From: Eubacteriales bacterium
GTDB taxonomy: Bacteria > Bacillota > Clostridia > Tissierellales > Dethiosulfatibacteraceae
Reading direction: 5' to 3'
DNA length: 33,283 nucleotides
Assembly: GCA_030694905.1 (NCBI GenBank)
Contig: JAUYTY010000089.1
Span: 1 to 33,283, forward strand
This document shows positions 15,484 to 23,574 of this stretch, piece after piece. Position 1 is the first letter of the stretch, and each line of letters begins with the position of its first letter. Below the pieces are notes generated by a model that had not been told where the DNA came from, did not search any database, and saw only the letters and a list, made by a program, of their open reading frames with translations. The position numbers were made by a program, and so were the translations under genes.

Positions 15484-15564
15484 TCGCCCTCCTTTTTTTT
15501 GCGCCAACCTTTTGATTCTGTTTATACTGTGGATGTTTTTTCAGTATACCATATTTTTTCTAAT

Positions 15565-16905
15565 TTATAAAATACCTAAAATCCGCCACCAGTTAAGATA
15601 AACGGCAAAAATGCTAAAAACCACGATTCCGGTTAGTAATGGTGCGAATCGCAGCATAATTTCCGCATCGAAGTGCCTGTTGCCATTTCCAATCATCATT
15701 AGCACATTATGGAATGGCAAAACAAAATGAGAGCACACTGCAATATAAATGATAAACATCAGAATTTCCACGTTTACCAACCCTGAACCCATTATTAATA
15801 GACCCGGAACGACCACTGACATAGTCGTCACATTGCTTCCTAAAATCATATGGAGTGAAACGGCTGTCAGAATAACAATCATTATGAATTTGATGGAAAA
15901 TGAGTCAGGGAATAATGGCACAAATCTAAGAAAGACAATATCCGAAACCCCACTGTTTTTTAACACGCCTCCAATAGAAAAGGTAGCCGTCAAAAATACC
16001 AATAAATGAATATTGACTGACTTTATGTCTTCAATTTTTAGCAAACCAATCGCAAACATAGTCAAGGATCCAGATACAACAATAGCTGTTCCTTTAATGC
16101 CGTGAAAGCTTTCTGACGCCCATAGCAAAACAGTCAAAGCAATGATCAAAAGATGCTTTCGTTCTTGTTTATTCAACCCAACCCTGACAACAGTATTTTC
16201 TGTATAATTCATTGCAAATCCTGCAAATGACCTTTTGAATCTAAAGTAAAAACCAATGGCTGAAATGAAATATAGCACCAATGATGGCACCAGCATATAC
16301 TGTATCCATATCCCCTCCGTTATTGAATAGTTAGCGATTGTTATCAAGGCATTGTTCAATATGATATCACCTCTAATCATAATCATGTTTATAAAAGCGG
16401 ATGATGCATAAATCCAAAATGTCATGATTCTCTTATTCTCCACGTCAAGAGCTATTCTGTCAAAGTAAGCTATGAAAACCATGGCAATGATGATGACTCT
16501 GGAAAATGGCTGGGGTATGATGAATATCATGAGAATCTGTACAATGAAAATAGAAATGAAAAACTTCAAAATTGTATTTGTGTATCTCATCAGAATTGGT
16601 TGAAGAAGTTTATCCGCAAGCCTGCTATTGGCGATCCCTTTAGAAAAAATAAATGAGAAGACTATCATGATAAAATTTTCTGAAAAAGGAAAACTAAAAA
16701 TCTGTCTTATAGGCGTCCTTCCAAACAGCGTAAAAACAGCCAATAAAAAAAACGATGCGTAAGTTTTACCAATCACATTCGTTGTCCAAAATACAATGGT
16801 CAACAATAACGCTGCAAGAATAACGCTTTGTTCAATAGACATATCAAATGGCCGTAGTATGATAATAGATCCTGCAATAATAATACTGGCAATTGTTATT
16901 TTCAA
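15565..16905 (-). CDS. SLC13/DASS-type anion transporter
   Basis: The 446-residue protein is almost entirely hydrophobic, with about 11-12 membrane segments in two halves. Features of the DASS/ArsB superfamily are the FIFSKGIANSRLADKLL segment in the first half and, in the second, FSIGGVLKNSGVSDIV followed by a GSNVTTMSVVVPGLL hairpin like the SNT/SNA motifs of sodium-coupled dicarboxylate or sulfate carriers. The start is a TTG 8 bp after GGAGG. It is first in a probable two-gene unit with the M20 peptidase. Its promoter region is shared, divergently, with the flavodiiron gene. The substrate, probably an organic anion, is inferred from family only. Confidence 0.75.
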   Translation of the reverse strand: MKITIASIIIAGSIIILRPFDMSIEQSVILAALLLTIVFWTTNVIGKTYASFFLLAVFTLFGRTPIRQIFSFPFSENFIMIVFSFIFSKGIANSRLADKLLQPILMRYTNTILKFFISIFIVQILMIFIIPQPFSRVIIIAMVFIAYFDRIALDVENKRIMTFWIYASSAFINMIMIRGDIILNNALITIANYSITEGIWIQYMLVPSLVLYFISAIGFYFRFKRSFAGFAMNYTENTVVRVGLNKQERKHLLIIALTVLLWASESFHGIKGTAIVVSGSLTMFAIGLLKIEDIKSVNIHLLVFLTATFSIGGVLKNSGVSDIVFLRFVPLFPDSFSIKFIMIVILTAVSLHMILGSNVTTMSVVVPGLLIMGSGLVNVEILMFIIYIAVCSHFVLPFHNVLMMIGNGNRHFDAEIMLRFAPLLTGIVVFSIFAVYLNWWRILGIL

Positions 16906-17013
16906 ATAATGCGCCTCCGACGTTCTGTCAATGTATTATTTGCTGATTATGTGACTGAAAAAACGAGAATTAAGAATACATGCCTCAATATTCGATTATC
17001 CTTTAAGCATTCT

Positions 17014-17043
17014 ATAATATAAACAATTGACCGTCAATGTCAA
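17014..17043 (-). promoter_or_regulatory. promoter with internal palindrome for the transporter/M20 unit
   Basis: TTGACA and TATTAT are 18 bp apart on the minus strand. Between and partly over them lies ATTGAC-C-GTCAAT (17026-17038), a 6-bp inverted repeat that is well placed as a repressor operator. The assigned -10 is about 110 bp from the gene start, so the leader is long. Confidence 0.5.
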
Positions 17044-17064
17044 TCGGTCGGAGTCTATTTTTGT

Positions 17065-17093
17065 TTGAGAATACAACAATTATGATGTATAAT
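17065..17093 (+). promoter_or_regulatory. promoter of the flavodiiron protein gene
   Basis: TTGAGA and a perfect TATAAT are separated by 17 bp, 44 bp before the start codon. Confidence 0.75.
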
Positions 17094-17137
17094 AAGGGTA
17101 TTCATATTACTAAATATCTATAAAGGAGACTACTTAT

Positions 17138-18325
17138 ATGTTTAAGATAACTGATAATGTATCATGGGTTGGTAAAATAGACTGGGAATTAAGAAAATTT
17201 CATGGCGAAGAGTATACTGCCAACAGGGGTTCTTCATATAATTCCTATCTGATCAGGGACAAAAAGACTGTCCTTATTGACACGGTTTGGCTGCCATTTT
17301 CCAAGGAGTTTGTTGCTGACCTAAAAAAAGAAATAGACCTGAAGACTATAGATTATATTATTGTCAATCATGGAGAAGTGGATCATAGCGGTGCTCTGTT
17401 GGATCTGATGATGGAAATTCCAGAAACACCGATATACTGCTCAAAGAAGGGTGTTGAATCATTAAAAGGTCATTACCACACTGATTGGAACCTTAACATC
17501 GTAAAGACAGGTGATACTCTGGATATAGGTGAGGGAACCCTGACCTTTTTAGAGGCGCCTATGCTCCATTGGCCAGATACAATGTTCACCTATTATTCCA
17601 AGGATGCCATACTTTTCAGCAATGACGGTTTTGGACAGCATTATGCCAGTGAAGCTATGTACAACGATAAGGTTGACCAGTCTGAGCTCTACCAAGAGGC
17701 TTTAAAATACTATGCTAATATACTCACGCCATTCAGCGCTCAAGTAACCAGAAAAATCAAGGAGATTTTAGGTTTCAATCTGCCTCTGAAAATGATATGT
17801 CCTTCTCATGGCGTCATTTGGAGAGATAATCCTGCCCAGATTGTAGAGCAGTATCTGAAGTGGGCAGATAATTATCAGGAAAATCAGGTAACCATCATTT
17901 ATGACACAATGTGGGACGGCACTGGAAAGATGGCTCAAGCGATTTCAAAAGGTATAAAATCGGTCAATGATGACGTAGTAATCAAACAATATAACGTCGG
18001 CCGCTCAGATATGAATGACGTGATATCTGAAATATTCAAATCAAAATTTGTACTGGCTGGATCTCCGACCATCAATAAAGGGATACTATCCGGATTGGCA
18101 GGTATCCTGGAGGTCATCAAAGGTCTTCAATTTAAAAACAAGAAAGCTGCAGCATTTGGAACCTATGGTTGGAGTGGGGAATCTCCTGCCCTGATCAAAG
18201 AAGAGCTAAAGAAATGTGGTTTTGATGTCTTGGACGATACAATCAAATCTCTTTGGAATCCCAATGAAGAAGTCATCGGATCTTGTATGGATCTTGGCAG
18301 AAAGGTTGGGGAATTGTGTAAGTAG
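17138..18325 (+). CDS. flavodiiron protein (A-type flavoprotein)
   Basis: Flavodiiron proteins reduce O2 to water, or NO to N2O, protecting anaerobes. The 395-residue protein has the two core domains. A metallo-beta-lactamase-like diiron domain has ligands H78-x-E80-x-D82-H83 (NHGEVDHSG), H144, D163 and H224; H168 is nearby. A C-terminal flavodoxin domain (about 252-395) binds FMN and starts VTIIYDTMWDGTGKMA. There is no fused rubredoxin, and no rubredoxin or flavoredoxin gene is adjacent, so electrons must come from a partner elsewhere. AAAGGAG precedes the ATG. It is a single-gene unit with its own promoter and terminator. O2 versus NO preference cannot be read from the sequence. Confidence 0.94.
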   Translation: MFKITDNVSWVGKIDWELRKFHGEEYTANRGSSYNSYLIRDKKTVLIDTVWLPFSKEFVADLKKEIDLKTIDYIIVNHGEVDHSGALLDLMMEIPETPIYCSKKGVESLKGHYHTDWNLNIVKTGDTLDIGEGTLTFLEAPMLHWPDTMFTYYSKDAILFSNDGFGQHYASEAMYNDKVDQSELYQEALKYYANILTPFSAQVTRKIKEILGFNLPLKMICPSHGVIWRDNPAQIVEQYLKWADNYQENQVTIIYDTMWDGTGKMAQAISKGIKSVNDDVVIKQYNVGRSDMNDVISEIFKSKFVLAGSPTINKGILSGLAGILEVIKGLQFKNKKAAAFGTYGWSGESPALIKEELKKCGFDVLDDTIKSLWNPNEEVIGSCMDLGRKVGELCK

Positions 18326-18343
18326 TGTCATATCTGATGACAG

Positions 18344-18375
18344 AAGGAGAATTCAAATCGAATTCTCCTTTTTTT
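18344..18375 (+). terminator. terminator of the flavodiiron gene, overlapping the mtnA 3' end
   Basis: A perfect 11-bp stem, AAGGAGAATTC / GAATTCTCCTT, with loop AAATC is followed by five more T residues. Its second half encodes the last residues of the convergent mtnA gene. Confidence 0.88.
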
Positions 18376-19432
18376 CAAACATGTCCTTTAGTGATCTTTC
18401 GTAGGGTGGATAGGCAATTCCTTTTTCAGTGATGATTGCTGTTATATATTTCGAATCTGTAACATCGAATGCCGGATTATATGTTTTGATACCTTTAGGT
18501 GCCATAGGTTTCACATACCAAGCTTCATAGATTTCTTCGCCTTTTCTGAGCTCTATTTCGATGTCTTTACCTGTCTTGGTTTCCATATCAATGGTAGATA
18601 AGGGTGCATGGACATAAAAAGGGATTCCAAATTCCTTTGCCAATATTGCAACACCGGCAGTTCCTATCTTATTGGCTGCATCTCCATTGGCAGAGACACG
18701 ATCACAGCCCACCAACACAGCGTCAATCCATCCGTTTTTCATCACCACAGAAGCCATGTTGTCACAGATAAGCGTAACATCGATCCCGGCTTCATTCAAT
18801 TCCCAAGTTGTCAGTCGAGCCCCTTGCAACAATGGTCTTGTCTCATCAGCAAAGACTTTAAAGCTGTATCCTCTTTCCTCTCCCAGATATATAGGCGCTA
18901 AAGCGGTGCCATATTTTGAGGTGGCTATCGTACCTGCATTGCAATGTGTCAGAAGTCCCATTCCCGGTTTTAGCAAGGAAAGGGCGTTCTCTCCTATCAT
19001 TCGGCATACTTCCTCGTCTTCCTGTCTGATAGTTTCAGCTTCCTCTCTTAAAGCCAGTTTGATTTCTGATACAGGTTTATTCCTATTGCTATTGAGGCAA
19101 TGCTCCATCCTGTCAAGTGCCCAGAAGAGATTGACTGCTGTAGGTCTTGACGATGCCAAATAAGCCTTGACCGATTTAAACTCTTCAGAAAAAGCTATAA
19201 AATCATCAGCCAAGCTTTGATTCATCACAACAAAAATACCATAGGCAGCTGCTATTCCAATGGCTGGTGCACCTCTAACCTCCAGTTTATTGATGGCTTG
19301 CCATATTGATTCTTTTTTTGTGTGCCTTTTATAGACTGTTTCATTAGGCAGAGCTGTCTGGTCTAATATAATGACCGCTTGTTTTTCATCGTCCAGTCTT
19401 GACGCCATAACCGTCAATACATCTTTATTCAT
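18353..19432 (-). CDS. mtnA: S-methyl-5-thioribose-1-phosphate isomerase (or 5-deoxyribose-1-phosphate isomerase)
   Basis: The enzyme converts an aldose 1-phosphate (5-methylthioribose-1-P or 5-deoxyribose-1-P) into the 1-phospho-ketose. The 359-residue protein shows the MtnA signature RGAPAIGIAAAYG (53-65), catalytic C164 in THCNAG and D244 in GCDRVSANGD, then NKIGT. Its ATG overlaps the stop of the upstream class II aldolase (ATGA) and follows GGGAGG, so the pair is translationally coupled. The partner aldolase can split the ketose into dihydroxyacetone phosphate and a 2-carbon aldehyde, the DHAP shunt, rather than continue to methionine. No nucleosidase, phosphorylase or kinase gene is present here, so the upstream steps must be encoded elsewhere. 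Confidence 0.93.
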   Translation of the reverse strand: MNKDVLTVMASRLDDEKQAVIILDQTALPNETVYKRHTKKESIWQAINKLEVRGAPAIGIAAAYGIFVVMNQSLADDFIAFSEEFKSVKAYLASSRPTAVNLFWALDRMEHCLNSNRNKPVSEIKLALREEAETIRQEDEEVCRMIGENALSLLKPGMGLLTHCNAGTIATSKYGTALAPIYLGEERGYSFKVFADETRPLLQGARLTTWELNEAGIDVTLICDNMASVVMKNGWIDAVLVGCDRVSANGDAANKIGTAGVAILAKEFGIPFYVHAPLSTIDMETKTGKDIEIELRKGEEIYEAWYVKPMAPKGIKTYNPAFDVTDSKYITAIITEKGIAYPPYERSLKDMFEKKENSI

Positions 19433-20094
19433 AACTTCCTCCCATCTTCCGCACGCTTGATAAGTTTGGACATTTCCAGATTAGTCAACGGGTTGAAATG
19501 TCTTATCGTATATTTGGCATACATTGATATTCTAGCGTAATGCTCCAATGATTCCATTCTGTAGAACGCTTCATAAATATCCTTTCCCCATGTCAAGGCA
19601 CCGTGATTGGCCATTAGGAGAGCTTTGCTGTTTTCAACATATGGCGCTATGGCTTCCGAAACTTCATCGGTTCCCGGTGTGGCATATGGCGCAACATGAA
19701 CTGTACCCAACAATATTACCGCTTCAGGTAATAAATTAGGTTGCAGTTCCAATCCTGCCACAGCAAAAGCTGTGGCGACAGGCGGATGCGCATGCACCAC
19801 ACTGCCTACCTGTTTATTCTCCCTGTAGACCCTGAGATGCATTTTTATTTCAGATGATGGTGTCAGAGAGCCTTCAACAATTTCGCCATTCATTCTTATC
19901 TTCACCAGCATATCCTCGGTCATGACACCTTTTGATACACCTGTTGGTGTGCAGATAATCTCATCTTCACCTGTTTTTACCGATAAATTGCCGTCATTTG
20001 CAGCTACAAAATTTTTAGAGTAAAGTCTCTTGCCGATTTCACAAATGGTTTTTCTTGCCTCTTGTTCAGTCATATAGTTTGAAACTCCTGACAC
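19429..20094 (-). CDS. class II aldolase, probable 5-deoxyribulose-/5-methylthioribulose-1-phosphate aldolase
   Basis: The 221-residue protein belongs to the zinc-dependent class II aldolase/adducin family of L-fuculose-1-phosphate aldolase. Visible active-site residues are the phosphate-binding NDGNLSVK (33-40) and TPTGVSKG segments, catalytic E82 in PSSE, and zinc ligands H101, H103 (HAHPP) and H164 (NHGALTWG). Being the first gene of a coupled pair with mtnA suggests it cleaves the MtnA product to dihydroxyacetone phosphate and acetaldehyde or methylthioacetaldehyde. The GTG start has a strong GGAGGAG site; an internal ATG at codon 8 has AGGAG at longer spacing and is the alternative. Plain fuculose-P aldolase is possible but less likely in this context. 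Confidence 0.85.
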   Translation of the reverse strand: MSGVSNYMTEQEARKTICEIGKRLYSKNFVAANDGNLSVKTGEDEIICTPTGVSKGVMTEDMLVKIRMNGEIVEGSLTPSSEIKMHLRVYRENKQVGSVVHAHPPVATAFAVAGLELQPNLLPEAVILLGTVHVAPYATPGTDEVSEAIAPYVENSKALLMANHGALTWGKDIYEAFYRMESLEHYARISMYAKYTIRHFNPLTNLEMSKLIKRAEDGRKL

Positions 20095-20137
20095 TTCGTC
20101 TCCTCCTCCATAGTTTATCCCTCAACCTTATATTAGT

Positions 20138-20166
20138 AGTATTTCATTGATAAAGTTGGTTGTCAA
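20138..20166 (-). promoter_or_regulatory. promoter of the aldolase-mtnA operon
   Basis: A perfect TTGACA lies 17 bp before AATACT, a four-of-six -10. It is 44 bp upstream of the aldolase start. I see no SAM or other known riboswitch in this short leader. Confidence 0.55.
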
Positions 20167-20211
20167 TTCTTAATTGAATTTTGGACATTATATTTCTTGT
20201 AACCTAAAAGA

Positions 20212-20238
20212 AACAACTCCGAAAAAATCGGAGTTGTT
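20212..20238 (-). terminator. terminator of the five-gene BKACE operon
   Basis: A perfect 11-bp stem, AACAACTCCGA / TCGGAGTTGTT, with a 5-base loop lies 34 bp after the stop of the PanE-like gene. On the minus strand it is followed by TTTCTTTT. Confidence 0.85.
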
Positions 20239-20272
20239 AAAAAGGGGTCTGTTTCAATTGCCTATCTGATCG

Positions 20273-21292
20273 TTATTTTACTTCAGGAACCTTGAATAGC
20301 TCCAGATTTTCAAACACGTAGCTGTGCTTTCCTGATTCAATACTTCTCACAATTTCCACTACCTGATCATTCACAGGTGTTTCAATGCCATACTTGTCGC
20401 CGAAATCACAAACCACACCATTGATTGCGCCAATTTCTGTTTTACGGCCCTTTTCCAAGTCTTGAAGCATACTGGCCTTCAGCTTTCTGTGCGGACCCCA
20501 CATCTTATTGTAAACAGGGTCTTTGCTGTCCATTTCCGCTTTTGTCTCAAATGACAGCAATCCACCAAGATCAAACCCATGCATCGGTTCCATCTTAATA
20601 TTTGCAGCCTTGCCAAGCTTTATTGTTTCATTGGCAATATGCTTGACACAGTCCATTGCCTTCGGATTATCCAAAATATCACCGAATGTGCAGCCAAGAC
20701 ATGCCGACATGCCGCTGAAGGTTGCGTTGACCAATAATTTTGTCCATCTTATCCCCATAAGATTATCCATCACTTCCACGTGACACATACTCTCAAGCAA
20801 ATCTCTCGCTTTCAGCAATCTGTCTGTGATTTGGCCGTCAAGCTCTCCGATTTCAAAGCTCATGTTATTGGGATCGGATGTTAATTCGGATACGCCAGGC
20901 CCTGTCCAAGTAGCTCCCCAGCCAACTGTACCACCCATTGTCCTTTTTTCACCGACTATTGCCGACACTTCAGGTTCGGGAACACCATTCTGCAGAGTCA
21001 AAACCGCACTATCAGGTCCAAGATGCGGCAACAGCTGTTTCAAAGCAACATCATTATAAGTCTGTTTTACGATATAGAAGACAAGGTCATATATTCCTTC
21101 CATTTCTTCAGGTGTGATTGCTCTGACAGGTTGGTTGAACTCCACTGTTCCAATGACTGTCGCACCTTTTTCATTTAAGGCTTTTACATGCTCCGCATTT
21201 GCATCGATGAGATCGATTTCAAATCCCGCTTTTGCAATATATGCGCCGATTATGGTTCCCAATGAGCCAACGCCCATAATAGCTACTCTCAT
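20273..21292 (-). CDS. PanE/ApbA-family 2-dehydropantoate 2-reductase-like dehydrogenase
   Basis: The 339-residue protein has the N-terminal NAD(P) fold with GVGSLG (7-12), the family's L-QNG-V motif (101-103), Lys76 in VKQ, and the catalytic Lys185 and Asn189 in RWTKLLVNATFSG. True PanE makes pantoate. This copy is the last gene of a catabolic operon with a BKACE, a CoA-transferase, a GntP permease and a 3-hydroxyacyl-CoA/carnitine dehydrogenase-like gene, so it more likely handles a keto or hydroxy acid of that pathway. At 339 residues it is somewhat longer than typical PanE (about 300). It starts 12 bp after the BKACE stop with AAAGGAGG. The substrate is unknown. Confidence 0.8.
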   Translation of the reverse strand: MRVAIMGVGSLGTIIGAYIAKAGFEIDLIDANAEHVKALNEKGATVIGTVEFNQPVRAITPEEMEGIYDLVFYIVKQTYNDVALKQLLPHLGPDSAVLTLQNGVPEPEVSAIVGEKRTMGGTVGWGATWTGPGVSELTSDPNNMSFEIGELDGQITDRLLKARDLLESMCHVEVMDNLMGIRWTKLLVNATFSGMSACLGCTFGDILDNPKAMDCVKHIANETIKLGKAANIKMEPMHGFDLGGLLSFETKAEMDSKDPVYNKMWGPHRKLKASMLQDLEKGRKTEIGAINGVVCDFGDKYGIETPVNDQVVEIVRSIESGKHSYVFENLELFKVPEVK

Positions 21293-21304
21293 TTGAATCC
21301 TCCT

Positions 21305-22216
21305 TTATTTTTTTATCCCCAACATTTCTCTGGCTTCGTCTGGAGTGGCAGGTTCATAATCGAACTCTCCCATGATTCTAACCATTTTCTCCACCAATTC
21401 GCCATTATTTTTTGCCATGACGCCTTTACCCAAATATAAGTTGTCTTCCATTCCTACTCTTACATGACCACCTAAGAACAAGTTTTGCGTACAGATAGGA
21501 AATTCGGCTTTACCTGCACCGAAGGCAGACCACTCATAGCCTCCAACGCCAAACAACCTGTCAGCTGTCTGTTTCATCATGTTCAAGTCTTCTACCGCGG
21601 AACCCAATGCGCCGTTGATGCCCAGAACGAATTGAAGATAAGGCTTACCTTGCACCAAACCGACATCCTGAAGAAATTTGACGTTGTAGACGTGTCCGAC
21701 ATCATAGCATTCAAGCTCAGGCTTGGTGCCATTCGCATTCATTGTTTTAATCATGACTTCCATATCAGCAAAGGTGTTTTGGAAAATAAAGCCCTTTGTC
21801 ATGTCAAGCATTGCTTTTTCCCAAGGATACTTGAACTCTTTAATTTTTGCAGCTGCCGGGAAAAGTCCCCAGTTGATGGATCCTGCATTCATAGAGGCCA
21901 GTTCAGGCTTGAATTTCGGTACAACCGCAACTCTCTGTTCAACGGTCATTCCAGCGCCGCCACCCGTTGTGATGCAGATAATCACATCTTTATTCTTATC
22001 CCTGATTTTTCCTATGATTTCCTCATAGAGCCCAAGGTCCGGAGAAGGCATTCCGTTCTCTGGATTTCTGGCATGGATATGAATGGCAGACGCTCCCGCA
22101 TTAGCCGCATCGATAGCATTTTGAGCTATTTCATCTTGTGTGATGGGCAAATAAGGTGACATGCTCGGCACATGAATAGATCCTGTGATGGCACAGTTTA
22201 AAATTCTTTTAGTCAT
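21305..22216 (-). CDS. beta-keto acid cleavage enzyme (BKACE, DUF849 family), copy 1
   Basis: BKACEs use zinc to condense a beta-keto acid with acetyl-CoA and release acetoacetate plus a new acyl-CoA. The 303-residue TIM-barrel protein has the zinc ligands H46 and H48 (IHIHARNPENG) and the late GGHVRVGMEDN motif with the presumed ligand Glu257. Near residue 14, where the lysine-fermentation enzyme Kce has a Glu that recognises the substrate amino group, this protein reads ITGSIHVPSMSPYLPIT and has no Glu, so its substrate should differ. It sits between the GntP permease and PanE-like genes in the sigma-54 operon. A second copy, sharing the HIHARNPENG motif and the same loop, is at 28.2-29.1 kb. 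AAAAGGAGAG precedes the ATG. Confidence 0.9.
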   Translation of the reverse strand: MTKRILNCAITGSIHVPSMSPYLPITQDEIAQNAIDAANAGASAIHIHARNPENGMPSPDLGLYEEIIGKIRDKNKDVIICITTGGGAGMTVEQRVAVVPKFKPELASMNAGSINWGLFPAAAKIKEFKYPWEKAMLDMTKGFIFQNTFADMEVMIKTMNANGTKPELECYDVGHVYNVKFLQDVGLVQGKPYLQFVLGINGALGSAVEDLNMMKQTADRLFGVGGYEWSAFGAGKAEFPICTQNLFLGGHVRVGMEDNLYLGKGVMAKNNGELVEKMVRIMGEFDYEPATPDEAREMLGIKK

Positions 22217-22247
22217 TTTATATCTCTCCTTTTTATTTATTGATTTG

Positions 22248-23552
22248 TTAATATATAGCTATTGCTATAAAAGCACAGATAAAAGCAACAATAATTGGTA
22301 TTACAACAGTTGTCCAGAAAATATGCTTGTAGCCTTCTTTATGCGTGATTCCAACAACTCCCAACAGTATGAATATGCCGCCTGCATGCGGTAATGTATC
22401 CAAACCACCTGCTGCTATTGCTGTTAGCCTATGTAGTATTTCAGGATTAGCGCCTAGAGCCACATACTCTGCCCCCAATGCGTTCAAGAAAATTGTCAAC
22501 CCGCCACTAGATGAACCAACAATACCTGCAACAATCTCTGTTGAAATAACCGCAGATAAATATGGATGCAATTGAATGCCCAATGCAAATTTCACAAATT
22601 CTTGAAAAGCAGGTGCATTCTGAACCACAACACCGAATCCAACGATAACCGCAACATTGACAATAGCGATACCATCTTTTAAACCTTGATTGATGGTTGT
22701 TTTCTTATCGGTCAATTTACTCCAGTTCAAAACAAAAACGATAGCCGTAGCGACAAACATGGCATAAACTACCAGCTCAATTGAGCCAAATGTCTTTCTC
22801 AGAAAAATAATAGCTAGTAATATTAAAATCATTGGAAGGAACGATAATGCCGCACTTGGCAATTTTGACTTGTCAACATTTTCAAACTTACTGACATCGT
22901 CCATAGGGCCAGGTACAAAACCTATCCCTTCAGCTCTAACTTTTTTCTCAGCCCATACAAAATATGCGTATCCGCCTATGAACATTAACACTGCTGCAAA
23001 TATTCCCAGTAAAGGCGCTGCCGTCAAAGATGTTCCCAAAACTTGCGAAGGAATAACATTTGTCAACTGTGGTGATGCTGGCAAAGCAGACATGGTAAAT
23101 GTGGCCGCACCAAAAGCAAGAATCCCTGGCAAAAAGCTTTTCGGCAGATTGGCCTCTTTAAAAAGCACCATAGCTATAGGATATATCGCAAATATGACGA
23201 CAAACAAACTGACACCGCCATAGGTTAGCACGCCAGTTGTAACAATCAATACCAAGACAGCTCTCTTGGGACCGAACCACTCCAGGAACTTATATCCAAC
23301 CGCTTGTGCGGCACCAGAATCAGCCATTGCTCTTGCAAACAGCGCTGAACTGATAAACACCAAAAAGTAGCCGCCAATAAACGCATTGATACCACCCATA
23401 TATGCTTTAGAAAAAGATTCCCAAAGCGGCATTCCATTTGTCAGTATGACAACTATAGAACAAATCAATGATGCTGGAATTGCGCCGATGCCCCTATATG
23501 CTAAAACAATCAATAAAGCAATGGCTATTAATAAACCTAATACTCCTAACAT
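22248..23552 (-). CDS. GntP-family permease
   Basis: The 434-residue protein has about 12 hydrophobic segments and the size of GntP gluconate:H+ symporters. Family-like stretches include an early YRGIGAIPASL segment, FATMSALPASPQLTNVIPSQ-like residues near 155-175 (here FTMSALPASPQLTNVIPS), and a C-terminal AAGGLDTLPHAGGI segment. Members carry gluconate, 3-hydroxybutyrate, glycerate and other hydroxy acids, so it probably brings in the hydroxy acid degraded by this operon. I set the start at MLGVLGLLIA because AGGAGG is 6 bp upstream; the longer version adds a highly basic, non-membrane leader. It begins 22 bp after the CoA-transferase stop. Confidence 0.88.
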   Translation of the reverse strand: MLGVLGLLIAIALLIVLAYRGIGAIPASLICSIVVILTNGMPLWESFSKAYMGGINAFIGGYFLVFISSALFARAMADSGAAQAVGYKFLEWFGPKRAVLVLIVTTGVLTYGGVSLFVVIFAIYPIAMVLFKEANLPKSFLPGILAFGAATFTMSALPASPQLTNVIPSQVLGTSLTAAPLLGIFAAVLMFIGGYAYFVWAEKKVRAEGIGFVPGPMDDVSKFENVDKSKLPSAALSFLPMILILLAIIFLRKTFGSIELVVYAMFVATAIVFVLNWSKLTDKKTTINQGLKDGIAIVNVAVIVGFGVVVQNAPAFQEFVKFALGIQLHPYLSAVISTEIVAGIVGSSSGGLTIFLNALGAEYVALGANPEILHRLTAIAAGGLDTLPHAGGIFILLGVVGITHKEGYKHIFWTTVVIPIIVAFICAFIAIAIY

Positions 23553-23574
23553 AATTTCCTCCTGAATTTTTTGT

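Noticed and set aside
21305-22216. Lysine-fermentation enzyme Kce (3-keto-5-aminohexanoate cleavage)
   Set aside because: The substrate-recognising Glu near residue 14 is absent, and none of the lysine pathway partners (aminomutases, 3,5-diaminohexanoate dehydrogenase, ammonia-lyase) is in the window.
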